This document shows positions 1 to 8,600 of a stretch of 64,000 nucleotides of DNA, piece by piece. The translations under genes and the position numbers were made by a program. The stretch lies in assembly GCA_038002745.1 (NCBI GenBank), contig JBBODD010000001.1, positions 806,001-870,000 on the forward strand, written 5' to 3'. Numbering within the stretch: the stretch's first letter is position 1; each line of letters begins with the position of its first letter. The notes under the pieces were generated by a model. That model was not told the DNA's origin and searched no databases. It saw nothing but the letters and a program-made list of their open reading frames with translations. The DNA comes from Bacillus sp. FSL H8-0547 (GTDB lineage: Bacteria; Bacillota; Bacilli; Bacillales; Bacillaceae).

Positions 1-102
1 GTTCTGTCTTTTCAAAGCATGCTGCTTGGGTTCTCGGTGTTTTACGGGATTGCTGCTGCGGTTACTTTATTTGAATCAGGGAATCAAAAAAGTGCACGAT
101 GA
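1..102 (+). CDS. C-terminal end of an unidentified membrane protein (partial)
   Basis: An open frame enters from the left edge and stops at a TGA at 100-102, giving the last 33 residues of a protein. The fragment is rich in hydrophobic and small residues and looks like the final transmembrane helix of a transporter or similar membrane protein, ending in a short basic tail. The stop codon lies inside a strong terminator hairpin, as expected for a true gene end. The family cannot be named from so little sequence. Confidence 0.5.
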   Translation, partial: VLSFQSMLLGFSVFYGIAAAVTLFESGNQKSAR

Positions 103-120
103 TCATGATCGTGCACTTTT
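87..120. terminator. Bidirectional Rho-independent terminator
   Basis: A 13-bp perfect stem (AAAAGTGCACGAT paired with ATCGTGCACTTTT) with a 7-nt loop is flanked by A and T runs. It sits between the partial plus-strand gene and the convergent minus-strand sipV gene and can serve both. Confidence 0.85.
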
Positions 121-133
121 ACTGAGGTATTCC

Positions 134-640
134 CTATTCTTTTGAAGCCTTGCCAATCACATAATCTGTGCTGATCAGGCCAAACTGTCTGCTGTCCCTG
201 CTGGCAAGACGGTTGTCACCCATAACGAAAAGACAGCCTTCGGGAATTGTTTTTTTTCCCGTAATCTCCTCAAGCGTGAAATTGCCAGTCAGTTTTCCTA
301 TGCTCATGTCTTTTTTCACCGGATTCAGATAAGGTTCTTTCACTGCTTTTCCGTTAATGTAAAGCTTATCGTTCTTATATTCCAGCTCATCTCCAGGCAG
401 ACCGATAATTCTCTTGATGTAGGCCTCTTTTTCCCCTGGAGGCTGAAAGACAACAATATCAAATCGTTTCAGGTCAAAAAGCCGGTGGTTTACTTTATTA
501 ATAGACAGAAGGTGGCCCGCTGTCAGAGTAGGCTGCATCGAAACCCCTTCCACCCTGTAGTCGACAAACAGAAGATTTTTTATAGTAAGTATGAGCAAAA
601 AGGTGATGACGGCAGACATAAACCAGTATCTTTTTCCCAT
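134..640 (-). CDS. sipV: Type I signal peptidase, SipV-like
   Basis: Membrane-bound serine protease that removes signal peptides from exported preproteins on the outer face of the membrane. The 168-residue protein has one N-terminal membrane anchor (about residues 8-26). The catalytic serine is in GVSMQPTL (Ser34), the general-base lysine is in YIKRIIGLPGD (Lys76), and the C-terminal box GDNRLASRDSRQFG is present. Length and sequence match SipV of B. subtilis rather than the longer SipS or SipT. It follows the yhjE-like gene by 21 bp on the same strand, the same pair as in B. subtilis, so the two are probably co-transcribed. Confidence 0.93.
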   Translation of the reverse strand: MGKRYWFMSAVITFLLILTIKNLLFVDYRVEGVSMQPTLTAGHLLSINKVNHRLFDLKRFDIVVFQPPGEKEAYIKRIIGLPGDELEYKNDKLYINGKAVKEPYLNPVKKDMSIGKLTGNFTLEEITGKKTIPEGCLFVMGDNRLASRDSRQFGLISTDYVIGKASKE

Positions 641-661
641 CTTTACTCCCCCGTAAAAAAA

Positions 662-1279
662 TTAGTGGCTTCGTTTCCTCTCAAGCATTCTGACATTCAG
701 CCTCTTTTCCACCTGCTTGCCAATCAGCCAGAGCAGAAAAATAACAACCGCAGCGATGAGCGTTCTTTCAGGCTGCGTGATGATGGCACGCAGGTCATAT
801 CCAATAAAGCTGACCAGGAAAATCATCACGAGCTTTCCGGACATCACAGCAAGACAGAACTGCCAGATGCTGACCTTCGACAGGCCGGCCACCACATTGA
901 CGGCAGCAGACGGTGTAAATGGAAAGCACAGCAGGATAAACAAAGGTCCGAAACCATGTCTCTCAATCCAGCCCATCATTTTCTGCACCGATTGATGACG
1001 GCTTATAAATCTGAAAAACCGCTCCTGCCCGTACTTTCTTACAAGAAAAAACAGGATGAGCGCCCCGAGACAGCTTCCAATCCAGGAATACAAGAAGCCG
1101 AACCATAACCCGTATGAATTGGCATTCGCCACAATAAACACAACCAGAGGCAAAAACGGAAGAAATGCCTCGAGCAAAGGAAGCCCAATGCCAAGCAGCG
1201 GTCCAAACGATCTGTAATCCTTAAAGAATTCCATCATTCTTTCAATTGTAAAATAATCCATTATTGCCTGAAGTTCCAT
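662..1279 (-). CDS. yhjE: TVP38/TMEM64 (DedA-like) membrane protein, YhjE-like
   Basis: A 205-residue polytopic membrane protein of the SNARE-associated/VTT (TVP38/TMEM64) family. Members are linked to lipid flipping or membrane homeostasis, but the activity of this one is not known. Hydrophobic segments lie at roughly residues 25-50, 55-80, 110-130, 140-160 and 170-190. The conserved glycine-rich motif appears as F-P-F-T-P-S followed by NVVAG. ATG start with AAGGAG eight bases upstream. It is the first gene of a probable two-gene operon with sipV. It diverges from yhjD, and the roughly 180-bp gap between them should hold both promoters. Confidence 0.88.
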   Translation of the reverse strand: MELQAIMDYFTIERMMEFFKDYRSFGPLLGIGLPLLEAFLPFLPLVVFIVANANSYGLWFGFLYSWIGSCLGALILFFLVRKYGQERFFRFISRHQSVQKMMGWIERHGFGPLFILLCFPFTPSAAVNVVAGLSKVSIWQFCLAVMSGKLVMIFLVSFIGYDLRAIITQPERTLIAAVVIFLLWLIGKQVEKRLNVRMLERKRSH

Positions 1280-1459
1280 CCTGCAAGCTCCTTCTATCTT
1301 TCTCTATGCTCATATTCTACACGTTTGTGCAAAGACTTTAAACATGGAGCATTTTTTCAGGAACTGCCTGCATAAAAGCAGCTTGCATTTCGTATACTGA
1401 TAAAGTAAAATAAAACCGAACATACGTTCCTTTTATCATGTTAAAGCGAGGTTTTTGCG

Positions 1460-1822
1460 ATGACAAGAATTCCCTCAGACCTGCGAGATGCCATTGAGAT
1501 GTCCATCTACCTCCCCATGACCATCTCCATCTTCAGCAGGGATCTGTTAATCATTGAAAAAAGTCCATTCAAGCTGCAGCAGCCCTATTTGAACCTCGTG
1601 GAGGAATCACTGAAGCTTGCACAGAAAGACCTTGCTGCAGTGCGCCGCGAGCTGAAAAAAAACAGCATCAAAGTAAGTGAAGTGAAAAGGGATGAAGCTT
1701 TTACGATGTATTCCTTTATCTTCAGAGGCTACGAAGAGCAGCACAACTATTTTAATCCAAGAATACGCAATAAGGTATGCGAGCTGATGGAAGAATATTT
1801 GTTTAAAGCGGTAAAAGCCTGA
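1460..1822 (+). CDS. yhjD: YhjD-like protein of unknown function
   Basis: A 120-residue soluble, mainly helical protein without a signal peptide or recognisable catalytic motif. Length, sequence character and position next to yhjE-sipV match B. subtilis YhjD, whose function is not established. The RBS-like GCGAGG lies upstream of the ATG. The stop codon TGA (1820-1822) touches the stop codon of the convergent comK gene with no spacer, so the two 3' ends share terminator space. The assignment relies heavily on synteny. Confidence 0.8.
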   Translation: MTRIPSDLRDAIEMSIYLPMTISIFSRDLLIIEKSPFKLQQPYLNLVEESLKLAQKDLAAVRRELKKNSIKVSEVKRDEAFTMYSFIFRGYEEQHNYFNPRIRNKVCELMEEYLFKAVKA

Positions 1823-2386
1823 TTAGTGTTTGTTGAGTTCACGGATAATCTGTTCGTAAATGAAATTTGTCTGCTTTTCCTTTGGAAACATCAGCATATT
1901 CATTTTGCGGTGCTCCTCTTCAATTCTTGCCGTAATAATGGTTCGCAGCTGAGCTGTTCTGTAAAGCTGATTTTCAAATGACGAAGAGGAAATCGGTATG
2001 GTTTCAATCAGTCCGTTCGTAAACATCACTTCTGTATTGTCAAAATCCGAAGCCGTATAATGCTGGATATGGGCGTGCGATATCCAGGCGCACTGACTCC
2101 TGGTTGAGGCCAGTGTAGGAAAAAAGAACATATAGTTTCCGGGGTCAATGACAATCGGCGGCTTGTGTGTAATTCCCATAAGGTCCCGTGTCCCCGCCTT
2201 TCTTCCTTCATAGCTGCTGCCGAAGTACATGCAGCTCTTGCTTACAATCTCCTGGGGGCTGAGCTTAACTGCAATCTCTTTCTCCGTCTCAATCACCCTC
2301 GAATAAAGCTTTCCCATATGCGGATCAGGAAGAATGGCCATCGTGAACCGGTTTGCTATGTAGTCCTTCATAAACATATTTTCCAT
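1823..2386 (-). CDS. comK: ComK-family competence transcription factor
   Basis: A 187-residue protein clearly of the ComK family, the master activator of DNA-uptake genes in Bacillus. It acts on promoters with paired AT-boxes. Conserved blocks include CMYFGSSYEGRKAGTRDL, SHKPP-like THKPPIVIDP, FPTLASTRSQCAWISH and the C-terminal SFENQLYRTAQLR. The preferred start is the ATG at 2386, six bases after GAGGTGAT; an in-frame GTG at 2395 lies inside that ribosome site. Compared with B. subtilis ComK the N-terminus is slightly shorter and the C-terminal tail after the YPKE-like motif (FPKEKQTN) is kept. ComK is normally controlled by MecA/ClpCP degradation and autoactivation. An IDEAL-domain gene diverges from it, as in B. 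subtilis. Confidence 0.93.
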   Translation of the reverse strand: MENMFMKDYIANRFTMAILPDPHMGKLYSRVIETEKEIAVKLSPQEIVSKSCMYFGSSYEGRKAGTRDLMGITHKPPIVIDPGNYMFFFPTLASTRSQCAWISHAHIQHYTASDFDNTEVMFTNGLIETIPISSSSFENQLYRTAQLRTIITARIEEEHRKMNMLMFPKEKQTNFIYEQIIRELNKH

Positions 2387-2647
2387 CGCTATCACCTCAA
2401 TTTTAATAGGAGTAAAGAACTACTTTCAATCTAGCACAATCCCTCTCTGTATTTCTACATTTTTACAATATTTTTACATTATTGCGGTTTGATCCCCAAC
2501 GACAAGAATCCCTCTTTGACGCTTTTTATGAAAAAGGAAAAACGTGCAAAATTTGGTGAAATAAGTTTTCTAAAAATTTTAAATATTTAGTTGATTTATA
2601 GGCCCATTATCCATATAATTAAAAAAAGGCATCAGGGGTGATCTTTC

Positions 2648-2881
2648 TTGAAAAACAGGAAAACGTATACCGAGATCATGAAGTCCCGTAACACGCTCAA
2701 GATGGAAAAGAAACAGGAAACCGTACTTGATATTTACATTCAAATGGTGTTGGATGAAGCTGTGTTGACCCGGAAACTGTCCCTCCTTCAGGAAAAGATC
2801 GATGAGTCCTTAGACCGAAATGACAAACCGCTGTTTTTTAAACTGGCAAAAGAATATGCAGAATTGAGACTGCTTATTTAA
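2648..2881 (+). CDS. yhzC: IDEAL-domain protein (YhzC-like)
   Basis: A 77-residue protein starting at TTG (2648) after a good AGGGGTGAT ribosome site. The N-terminal third is basic. The C-terminal half (about residues 35-77) carries the IDEAL domain, with the pattern L-x-x-x-I-D-x-x-L-D-x-x-D followed by FFKLAKEYAEL. The domain occurs in small Bacillus proteins and at the end of some larger ones; its role is unclear. It is divergent from comK, the same neighbourhood as yhzC in B. subtilis. A perfect terminator hairpin follows 35 bp after the stop. Confidence 0.85.
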   Translation: MKNRKTYTEIMKSRNTLKMEKKQETVLDIYIQMVLDEAVLTRKLSLLQEKIDESLDRNDKPLFFKLAKEYAELRLLI

Positions 2882-2915
2882 AAGAGGCTACGATCATAAC
2901 TAGCTCCGAATAATG

Positions 2916-2953
2916 AAAAAGGTGAATTTGAGCAAGCTCAAATTCACCTTTTT
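2916..2953 (+). terminator. Terminator after the IDEAL-domain gene
   Basis: An 18-bp perfect stem beginning AAAAAGGTGAATTTGAGC with a 2-nt centre, ending in a T run. Nearly the same stem recurs at 21805-21843 after an unrelated gene. Confidence 0.85.
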
Positions 2954-3144
2954 CTGTTTTTTGAAGAAAGTTATCTGCTTCCTTAGTGGTCGGATGTAAG
3001 ATCCGGACAGGGCCCTGTTTACTTATAAAAAACATTTAAAAGATTGAACCAAAAAAGATCCGGGTATCACTTATCTAAAGGATGACACGAGCCGTCTTTT
3101 CTCAGTGCCTGTTTGTCATTCACATTTTGTTTGGAGGGATTAGT

Positions 3145-3981
3145 ATGGCGATGCTTAAAGTTGGCAATGAAAACGATGCTCCAATTGACATTTACTATGA
3201 AGATCAAGGAACCGGAAAACCGGTTGTACTCATTCACGGATGGCCGCTGAGCGGACGATCATGGGAAAGCCAGGTGCCCGCTCTCATTGATGCCGGCTAC
3301 AGGGTGATTACATACGACCGCAGAGGGTTTGGAAAATCCTCTCAGCCCTACAACGGCTATGAATATGATACATTCGCAGCGGACCTGAACAGTTTGCTTG
3401 AGCATTTAGATCTCCGTGAAGCCACACTTGTCGGATTCTCAATGGGCGGCGGAGAAGTAGCGCGCTACATCAGCACATATGGAACAGAACGTGTGAACAA
3501 AGCGGTGTTCGCTGCAGCGGTTCCTCCATATTTGTACAAGGCTTCGGATAACCCTGATGGTGGTCTGGATGATGGGGCAATTGAAGAGTTCCAGAACGGT
3601 GTAAAAGGCGACCGAATCGCGTTCCTTGATACGTTTACGCAAAATTTCTTTGCAGCCGGTGACAAGACAGACCTTGTCAGCGAGCCATTCCGTCTCTACA
3701 ACAGGGATATTGCAGCAATGGCGTCTCCAAAAGGCACCCTTGAATGTATCGCAGCGTTCGCTAAAACCGATTTCCGGGGCGACTTGGAGAAAATAACTGT
3801 TCCAACACTCATCATTCATGGGGATTCAGACGGGACTGTCCCGTTCGAAGTGAGCGGCAAGCGTACCCATGAAATGATTCCAGGTAGTGAGCTTGTTGTG
3901 ATTGAAGGCGCTCCTCACGGATTCAACGCTACGCATGCCGAGGAATTTAACCGGGGTCTAATCAGCTTCCTTAATTCTTAA
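3145..3981 (+). CDS. Alpha/beta hydrolase (non-haem chloroperoxidase/arylesterase type)
   Basis: A 278-residue cytosolic alpha/beta-hydrolase-fold enzyme. The nucleophile elbow is GFSMGGGEVAR, the acid is in HGDSDGTVP and the catalytic histidine in GAPHGFNATH, so the triad is complete. The oxyanion motif HGWPLSG near residue 33 and YDRRGFGKS match the cofactor-free haloperoxidase/arylesterase subgroup, whose natural substrates are usually unknown. The open frame extends to 3082, but the ATG at 3145 follows GGAGGG directly and gives the family N-terminus, so the longer form is unlikely. A 12-bp palindrome (ACAGGGCCCTGT, 3007-3018) lies upstream and could be an operator. Monocistronic, with its own terminator. 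Confidence 0.88.
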   Translation: MAMLKVGNENDAPIDIYYEDQGTGKPVVLIHGWPLSGRSWESQVPALIDAGYRVITYDRRGFGKSSQPYNGYEYDTFAADLNSLLEHLDLREATLVGFSMGGGEVARYISTYGTERVNKAVFAAAVPPYLYKASDNPDGGLDDGAIEEFQNGVKGDRIAFLDTFTQNFFAAGDKTDLVSEPFRLYNRDIAAMASPKGTLECIAAFAKTDFRGDLEKITVPTLIIHGDSDGTVPFEVSGKRTHEMIPGSELVVIEGAPHGFNATHAEEFNRGLISFLNS

Positions 3982-4003
3982 TGATGGAATAGCTATAATG
4001 GGC

Positions 4004-4038
4004 AAAAAAACCAGTTTAATTTTAGAACTGGTTTTTTT
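4004..4038 (+). terminator. Terminator after the alpha/beta hydrolase gene
   Basis: Hairpin AACCAGTT/AACTGGTT with a 10-nt loop, flanked by seven A and seven T residues. Confidence 0.85.
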
Positions 4039-4039
4039 C

Positions 4040-4235
4040 TTTGTTTAACCTGTAAAAAGGGTAAGTGCAGCCTAACCGCAAACACCCTTTCGGCACTGCT
4101 AATTAGAGATAGGGCAATTAATGGATAATCCTAAAGAGGCCTGCATCAATCATAGTAATCCGGTTCTTCGATTTTCACGGCAGTAGGACGCTTCCATGCA
4201 GGTCACGCTTTTAGAGCCTGACCTTTTTTAGTATG
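4040..4235 (+). promoter_or_regulatory. Candidate attenuator leader upstream of the DUF4275 gene
   Basis: A terminator-like hairpin (AGGTCA 4200-4205 with TGACCT 4219-4224, then six T) ends just before the ribosome site of the gene at 4262. A competing 7-bp pairing, CCTGCAT (4140-4146) with ATGCAGG (4196-4202), overlaps the 5' arm of that terminator. Further upstream AAAGGGT (4056-4062)/ACCCTTT (4084-4090) and AGTGC (4064-4068)/GCACT (4093-4097) cross each other as a pseudoknot would. This is the layout of a transcription attenuator, but no known riboswitch class is recognised. Confidence 0.35.
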
Positions 4236-4261
4236 CTAAAACAAAAACGGAGGGCGATTCT

Positions 4262-4669
4262 ATGGGAACAAAACGATTGCAGATCCAGGAAATACCCGGC
4301 TGGGGAACGTATCTGCGAGGCCAGTGGGAGGCCCGGTTTACCGGCCATCTCTCTGCTGAGGAAAAAGAAGAAATTTATTTAGACTCCTTTTTATGGCATG
4401 TGTGCAGCTATCAAAAGATAGTCTGTCTGGAGAAGCAGGAAGCGATCCAGGCGTTTCAGGATCAGAAAAAGGAGAAGTGCACCTTCTTCTATCAGTTTGT
4501 AAATGATGCCTGCCTCATCAATCATGCTGCTTCCTTAACAATGGAAGACCTGCCTTATGATCGGCTCCATATGGATTTTGGGGATTTGTATGTAATGGAC
4601 TGGGAACAGAAGTGGACATTTGTGATGACGCATGAGTCAAGCTGCGGACCTTATTTCATCCGTTTGTAA
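4262..4669 (+). CDS. DUF4275 family protein
   Basis: A 135-residue soluble protein with the hallmarks of DUF4275: a central FLWHVCSYQKIVCLEKQEAIQAF-like block (around residues 40-62), a cysteine near CTFFYQ and a C-terminal DLYVMDWEQKWTFVMTHES region. Function is unknown. ATG start after GGAGGG. The last 14 bases overlap the convergent gene at 4656-5534. A possible attenuator-type leader precedes it, suggesting conditional expression. Confidence 0.75.
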   Translation: MGTKRLQIQEIPGWGTYLRGQWEARFTGHLSAEEKEEIYLDSFLWHVCSYQKIVCLEKQEAIQAFQDQKKEKCTFFYQFVNDACLINHAASLTMEDLPYDRLHMDFGDLYVMDWEQKWTFVMTHESSCGPYFIRL

Positions 4670-5534
4670 AGGATTTCAAATTCAGTGCGATTTCTCTTCC
4701 CATCTTGTTCAAGGCCGCTTTTGTCCCGTATTTTCCATGACTCTGGCCATTTTTATCCTGTCCCCCTCCTAACCCAAGAAATTGCTCGGACGGTTTGAAA
4801 TGGAGGCCTAGCAGCGGAATTCCAAGCCTATGATGAAAGCCAAGCTGATAGGCGGCGCCCGGGTAAGATTCAATCGCTTTCGGCGGATCAAATCCAATCC
4901 CAGGTTCGACTCTTTCAAACAGTGCGCAGTGCTCTCTGCCTAGAAGAATGACCATGCCCGGTCTTAAGAACTCGAGCTTTGACCGCAAAAACTCCCGTGA
5001 AAAATCAGAACCGAGCAAACTAAGTTTCTCTTTAATCCTCCCCATATGCGTACGCGTCGCAAAAGGAAAAAAGTCCGAATGAACTACGTTTTGAAAATGG
5101 GGAGAGCCGTAAAAAGAACCGCCCATTCCATTTAAGAAACCTTCCAGTTTCGCTCCACCAGGTTTGCCAAACCATGTGCGGTACGTCTTCCCCTCCTTAA
5201 AATAGGTTTGATAGAATTCAACGGCTGATTCCAACTGAGCGTCGTCCTTTGCAAACTCTGCTAATGATTGTCCGTTTTCCAGGATATGAAATCTTGCTTG
5301 TTCTCCAAGAAGCAGCTGATTGTTCCGATTGAGGAATTCTTTAGGAGACGGATTGGTGGCCATTGTGACCCAGCTGCCCGGAATCGCCTCTCCCAGCCAC
5401 GCAACCGGTGTGGCTCTTTCGATAAATTCAGGAGCAATCGTTTCCCCGAGCAGCTCTTCCTGATGCAGGGAAGCTTTGGCTATTAATGATTTAGCTTTGC
5501 TTAATCCTTCTTTGCCAAGAGAGAATGAGCTCAT
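4656..5534 (-). CDS. Unknown protein, possibly uracil-DNA-glycosylase-like fold
   Basis: A 292-residue soluble protein; the ATG is preceded by AAGGAGG nine bases away. I do not recognise a named family. Blocks that look functional are GEAIPGSW followed by MATNPSPKEFL (about residues 48-67), NVVHSDFFPFATR (about 148-160), VILLGREHCALFE (about 195-207) and GIPLLGLHFKPS (about 238-249). The order of an early x-NPSP motif, an H-S-D/P-F motif, a ILLGRE-type strand and a late H-containing loop is reminiscent of the uracil-DNA glycosylase superfamily. That is inference only. It overlaps the DUF4275 gene tail to tail. Confidence 0.6.
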   Translation of the reverse strand: MSSFSLGKEGLSKAKSLIAKASLHQEELLGETIAPEFIERATPVAWLGEAIPGSWVTMATNPSPKEFLNRNNQLLLGEQARFHILENGQSLAEFAKDDAQLESAVEFYQTYFKEGKTYRTWFGKPGGAKLEGFLNGMGGSFYGSPHFQNVVHSDFFPFATRTHMGRIKEKLSLLGSDFSREFLRSKLEFLRPGMVILLGREHCALFERVEPGIGFDPPKAIESYPGAAYQLGFHHRLGIPLLGLHFKPSEQFLGLGGGQDKNGQSHGKYGTKAALNKMGREIALNLKSFTNG

Positions 5535-5678
5535 AGCGGTTCGCCTCCTTTTTTCAGGACATGTGGTATATAAACCATCTCCTAACGGATGGCTTGTTAA
5601 ACCTTACGACCTTCTAAAGCCGATGGAATTTGAGGACCAGTCACACACAAATAACACATATTGCAGACTGAGGATGTG

Positions 5679-8600
5679 TCATGTATGAATCCTCAGCAAA
5701 TCGTGGAGATCCTCTTCGGTCAGGGTAAACGGCCTTTTTTCATCGATATCCACTATTTCATTAATAAGCTGCCTTTTCTTATCCTGCAGCTCGTTCATTT
5801 TTTCCTCAATCGTTCCGCGGGTGATAAGCTTGATGACATTCACTTTATTAGTTTGGCCTATCCGGTGAGCACGGTCTGCCGCCTGCTCCTCTACCGCGGG
5901 ATTCCACCAAGTATCGAAATGAACGACTGTATCTGCACCCGTTAAGTTTAAACCCGTACCTCCCGCCTTCAGCGAAATGAGAAACAGATCCCGTTCCCCT
6001 TCATTAAAGCGTCTGCACAGATCCACCCTTTCCGGCATTGCGGTTTGACCATCGAGATAAAAGTAGGGCATACCCAGTACTGCGAGTTTTCTTCCAATCA
6101 AATTGAGCATAGAGGTAAACTGGGAAAAAATCAGCACTCTTCTTCCTGACTGCCTGGCCTCCTCCAAAATCTTGAGGAGCTGGTCAAATTTTGCCGACCC
6201 TCCGCTGTATCCATCAACGAACAGAGAAGGATGGCAGCAGATCTGCCTAAGTCTTGTGATTCCGGCCAGGATTTTCATCCGGTTTTTCTGAAGTGTGTCT
6301 TTATCCAAATGCTTCAGGGTATCCTCGCGAAGCTTTGCCAGACAGGCAGCATAAAGCTTCTTCTGCTCCGGGAACAGCTCGACGATTTCCATTGACTCAA
6401 TCTTTTCCGGAAGCTCAGGCAGTACATCCTCCTTCATTCTGCGGAGCATAAAAGGGCGGATTCTCCTTGCGATCTTTTTTCTTGTGAGCGTGCTGTATTC
6501 CTTTAATCCCATGAACAGCTCCGGAAAGACAACATGAAAGATTGACCATAGTTCTTCCCTCGAATTCTCAACAGGTGTGCCTGTCAGCGCGAACCGGTGC
6601 GAGGCCTGAATTCTTTTCACCGCTCTTGCCGTTTGGGTCAGCGGATTTTTAAAGGCCTGCGCCTCATCATAAAAAACCGTATAAAAAAGCCGTTTTTCAT
6701 ACTCATGGATGTCCCGTCTGATGAGCGGATAGGAAGTAATGAGAACATCTGCCGCTGCATGATCCTGAAAGTGCCCCGTCCTCTCTTTCCGGCTGCCATC
6801 GATAATCATGGTTTTGATGTCAGGCGCAAAGGATTCAATTTCATTTTTCCAGTTATACAGAAGAGAGGATGGACAAATAATCAGGACCGGCCTTTTTAAC
6901 CGGCGGATTTCAGGAAGAACCGACACAATATACGTGATGCTCTGCAAGGTCTTCCCAAGACCCATATCATCTGCCAGAATTCCTCCAAAACCGTGCTTCG
7001 CAAGAGATTTCATCCACTTGTATCCGGTCTTCTGATAATTCCTCAGCACCGGTTCGAGCTTCACTGGAACCGCAAATTCCTTCTCGTCCGGGTGGAGAAG
7101 TCCATTAAGCAGCTGCTGAACCGAATCACCGAGCGTCATTGTGCCGGAAACAGGAACCGAATCGAGAAGCTGAAGTCCTTTGATCAAAGGCATTTCAAGC
7201 TCTTGTTCCCAGTCCTCCGCCTGTACCGGTGCCGCATTTAAAAACCGGTAAATCTCCTCATATTCCCGTTTTTCAAGAGAAAGCAGCGCCCCGCTCCTTA
7301 ACCGGTAATACTTCCGTTTTTCCTCGAGGGCCGCAAGTACATTGCGGATTTCCTTTTCAGAAATTCCATCCATCTCAAACTTGAATTCCAGCCAGTTCGT
7401 CCTCTCCTTATTCGCCTCCACCTTGATTCTCGGCGGGGCTGCTTCTTTAAATATCCTGCTCCGGACAGCAGTGGTTGCAAGTACCTTGGCCACCTTTTCA
7501 ACCTTCGGCAGGACATGATACAGGAACTCATATTCCAGTAGTTCATTTTGGAGATAATAGCCGCTGTCCGTCCGGGTAAATGAGCTTTCCTCCATCAGTT
7601 TAAGAATCAGATCCTCTTTTTCAATATCCCGGATGACCACCTGCAGAGAGCGTACCTCTTGTTCATCCAGGGGATTAAAAACGATGTTTCCGTAATGAAA
7701 TTCAAGTCCCGCAAGCAGCCGGTTTTTCACACGGTCTAGATAGAGCTTCGCAGTAAGAGAAGTTTCCGCTAACCGCCTGGAAATTGTTTCAGATACGGTT
7801 ACGTCCCCCAGTCTCCGAAGACCAGGCACCACTTTCTCCAGATACAGGCTGACCTGATGCGGCGGGATTGGGACTGTATTTTTTCCGGATGCGAGGATGA
7901 CCCGATCCAATTCGGCCAAGCGCTCGAAATTTTCAGGTTCTAAGTGATACCATGTTCCTGCGGAAAACACCGATTCATAAGGCTCCAACAGGAGCAGATC
8001 CTTTAAGCCGTTCACTCTCAGCACATATCCCGATCCTTCTTCATACAAATCAAATTGAAGCGGCAGGATGCCTTCTGACAAATGAAGTCCCGAATAAATC
8101 TCTCCGTTGACCTCAAGCTCTACATTTGGCGCTTTTATAAGGACAGGCAGGAGCAGATTCCATGAAATAGGAGAGAGGAGAAGCTGAGGATCTTCCTCAG
8201 TCCTCTCATTCCGTACGATCTTGACAAGCTGCTGAAAGACAGCATCCGTCTCTTTTGTGAAGCAATAAGACTCTGGATCAAACAGGAAGCCTGGCGCAAT
8301 CTGAAAGGACTGTCCGCTATTAAGCTGTTCAAGAAAAGCCCTCGGTTTCCCGATTTTCACCGGTCCAACCGTGAGATCCAGTGCAAGTAAGAGCCCACCG
8401 TCTCCCTTTGATGCCGGCTTGAACGTAAACACGGCAGGCAGTACGGTTCGAGTTTCAAAATAATTTTGCGCCTCTGTTATACGGTCTTTTCGCTCCTTAA
8501 AGGCCGTCAGCAATTCATCTGTCAGCGCATAGTCAGGGTTACTGGAGACCTCTCCCTCGATCGGAACAGGAGGAATCGTCCCTTGTTTCTGATGTTCTTC

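Noticed and set aside
485-1108. Long plus-strand frame of 207 codons over sipV and yhjE
   Set aside because: It is the shadow of two clear minus-strand genes and has no ribosome site or family features.
2400-2647. ComK K-boxes in the comK promoter region
   Set aside because: The region is very AT-rich, but no strict AAAA-N5-TTTT pair at a ComK spacing was found by eye.
3007-3018. Palindrome ACAGGGCCCTGT upstream of the alpha/beta hydrolase as an operator
   Set aside because: A single short palindrome with no promoter hexamers identified; mentioned in the gene entry only.
4043-4064. SigB promoter GTTTAA-GGGTAA before the DUF4275 gene
   Set aside because: Both hexamers match well but the 10-bp spacer is shorter than SigB promoters allow.
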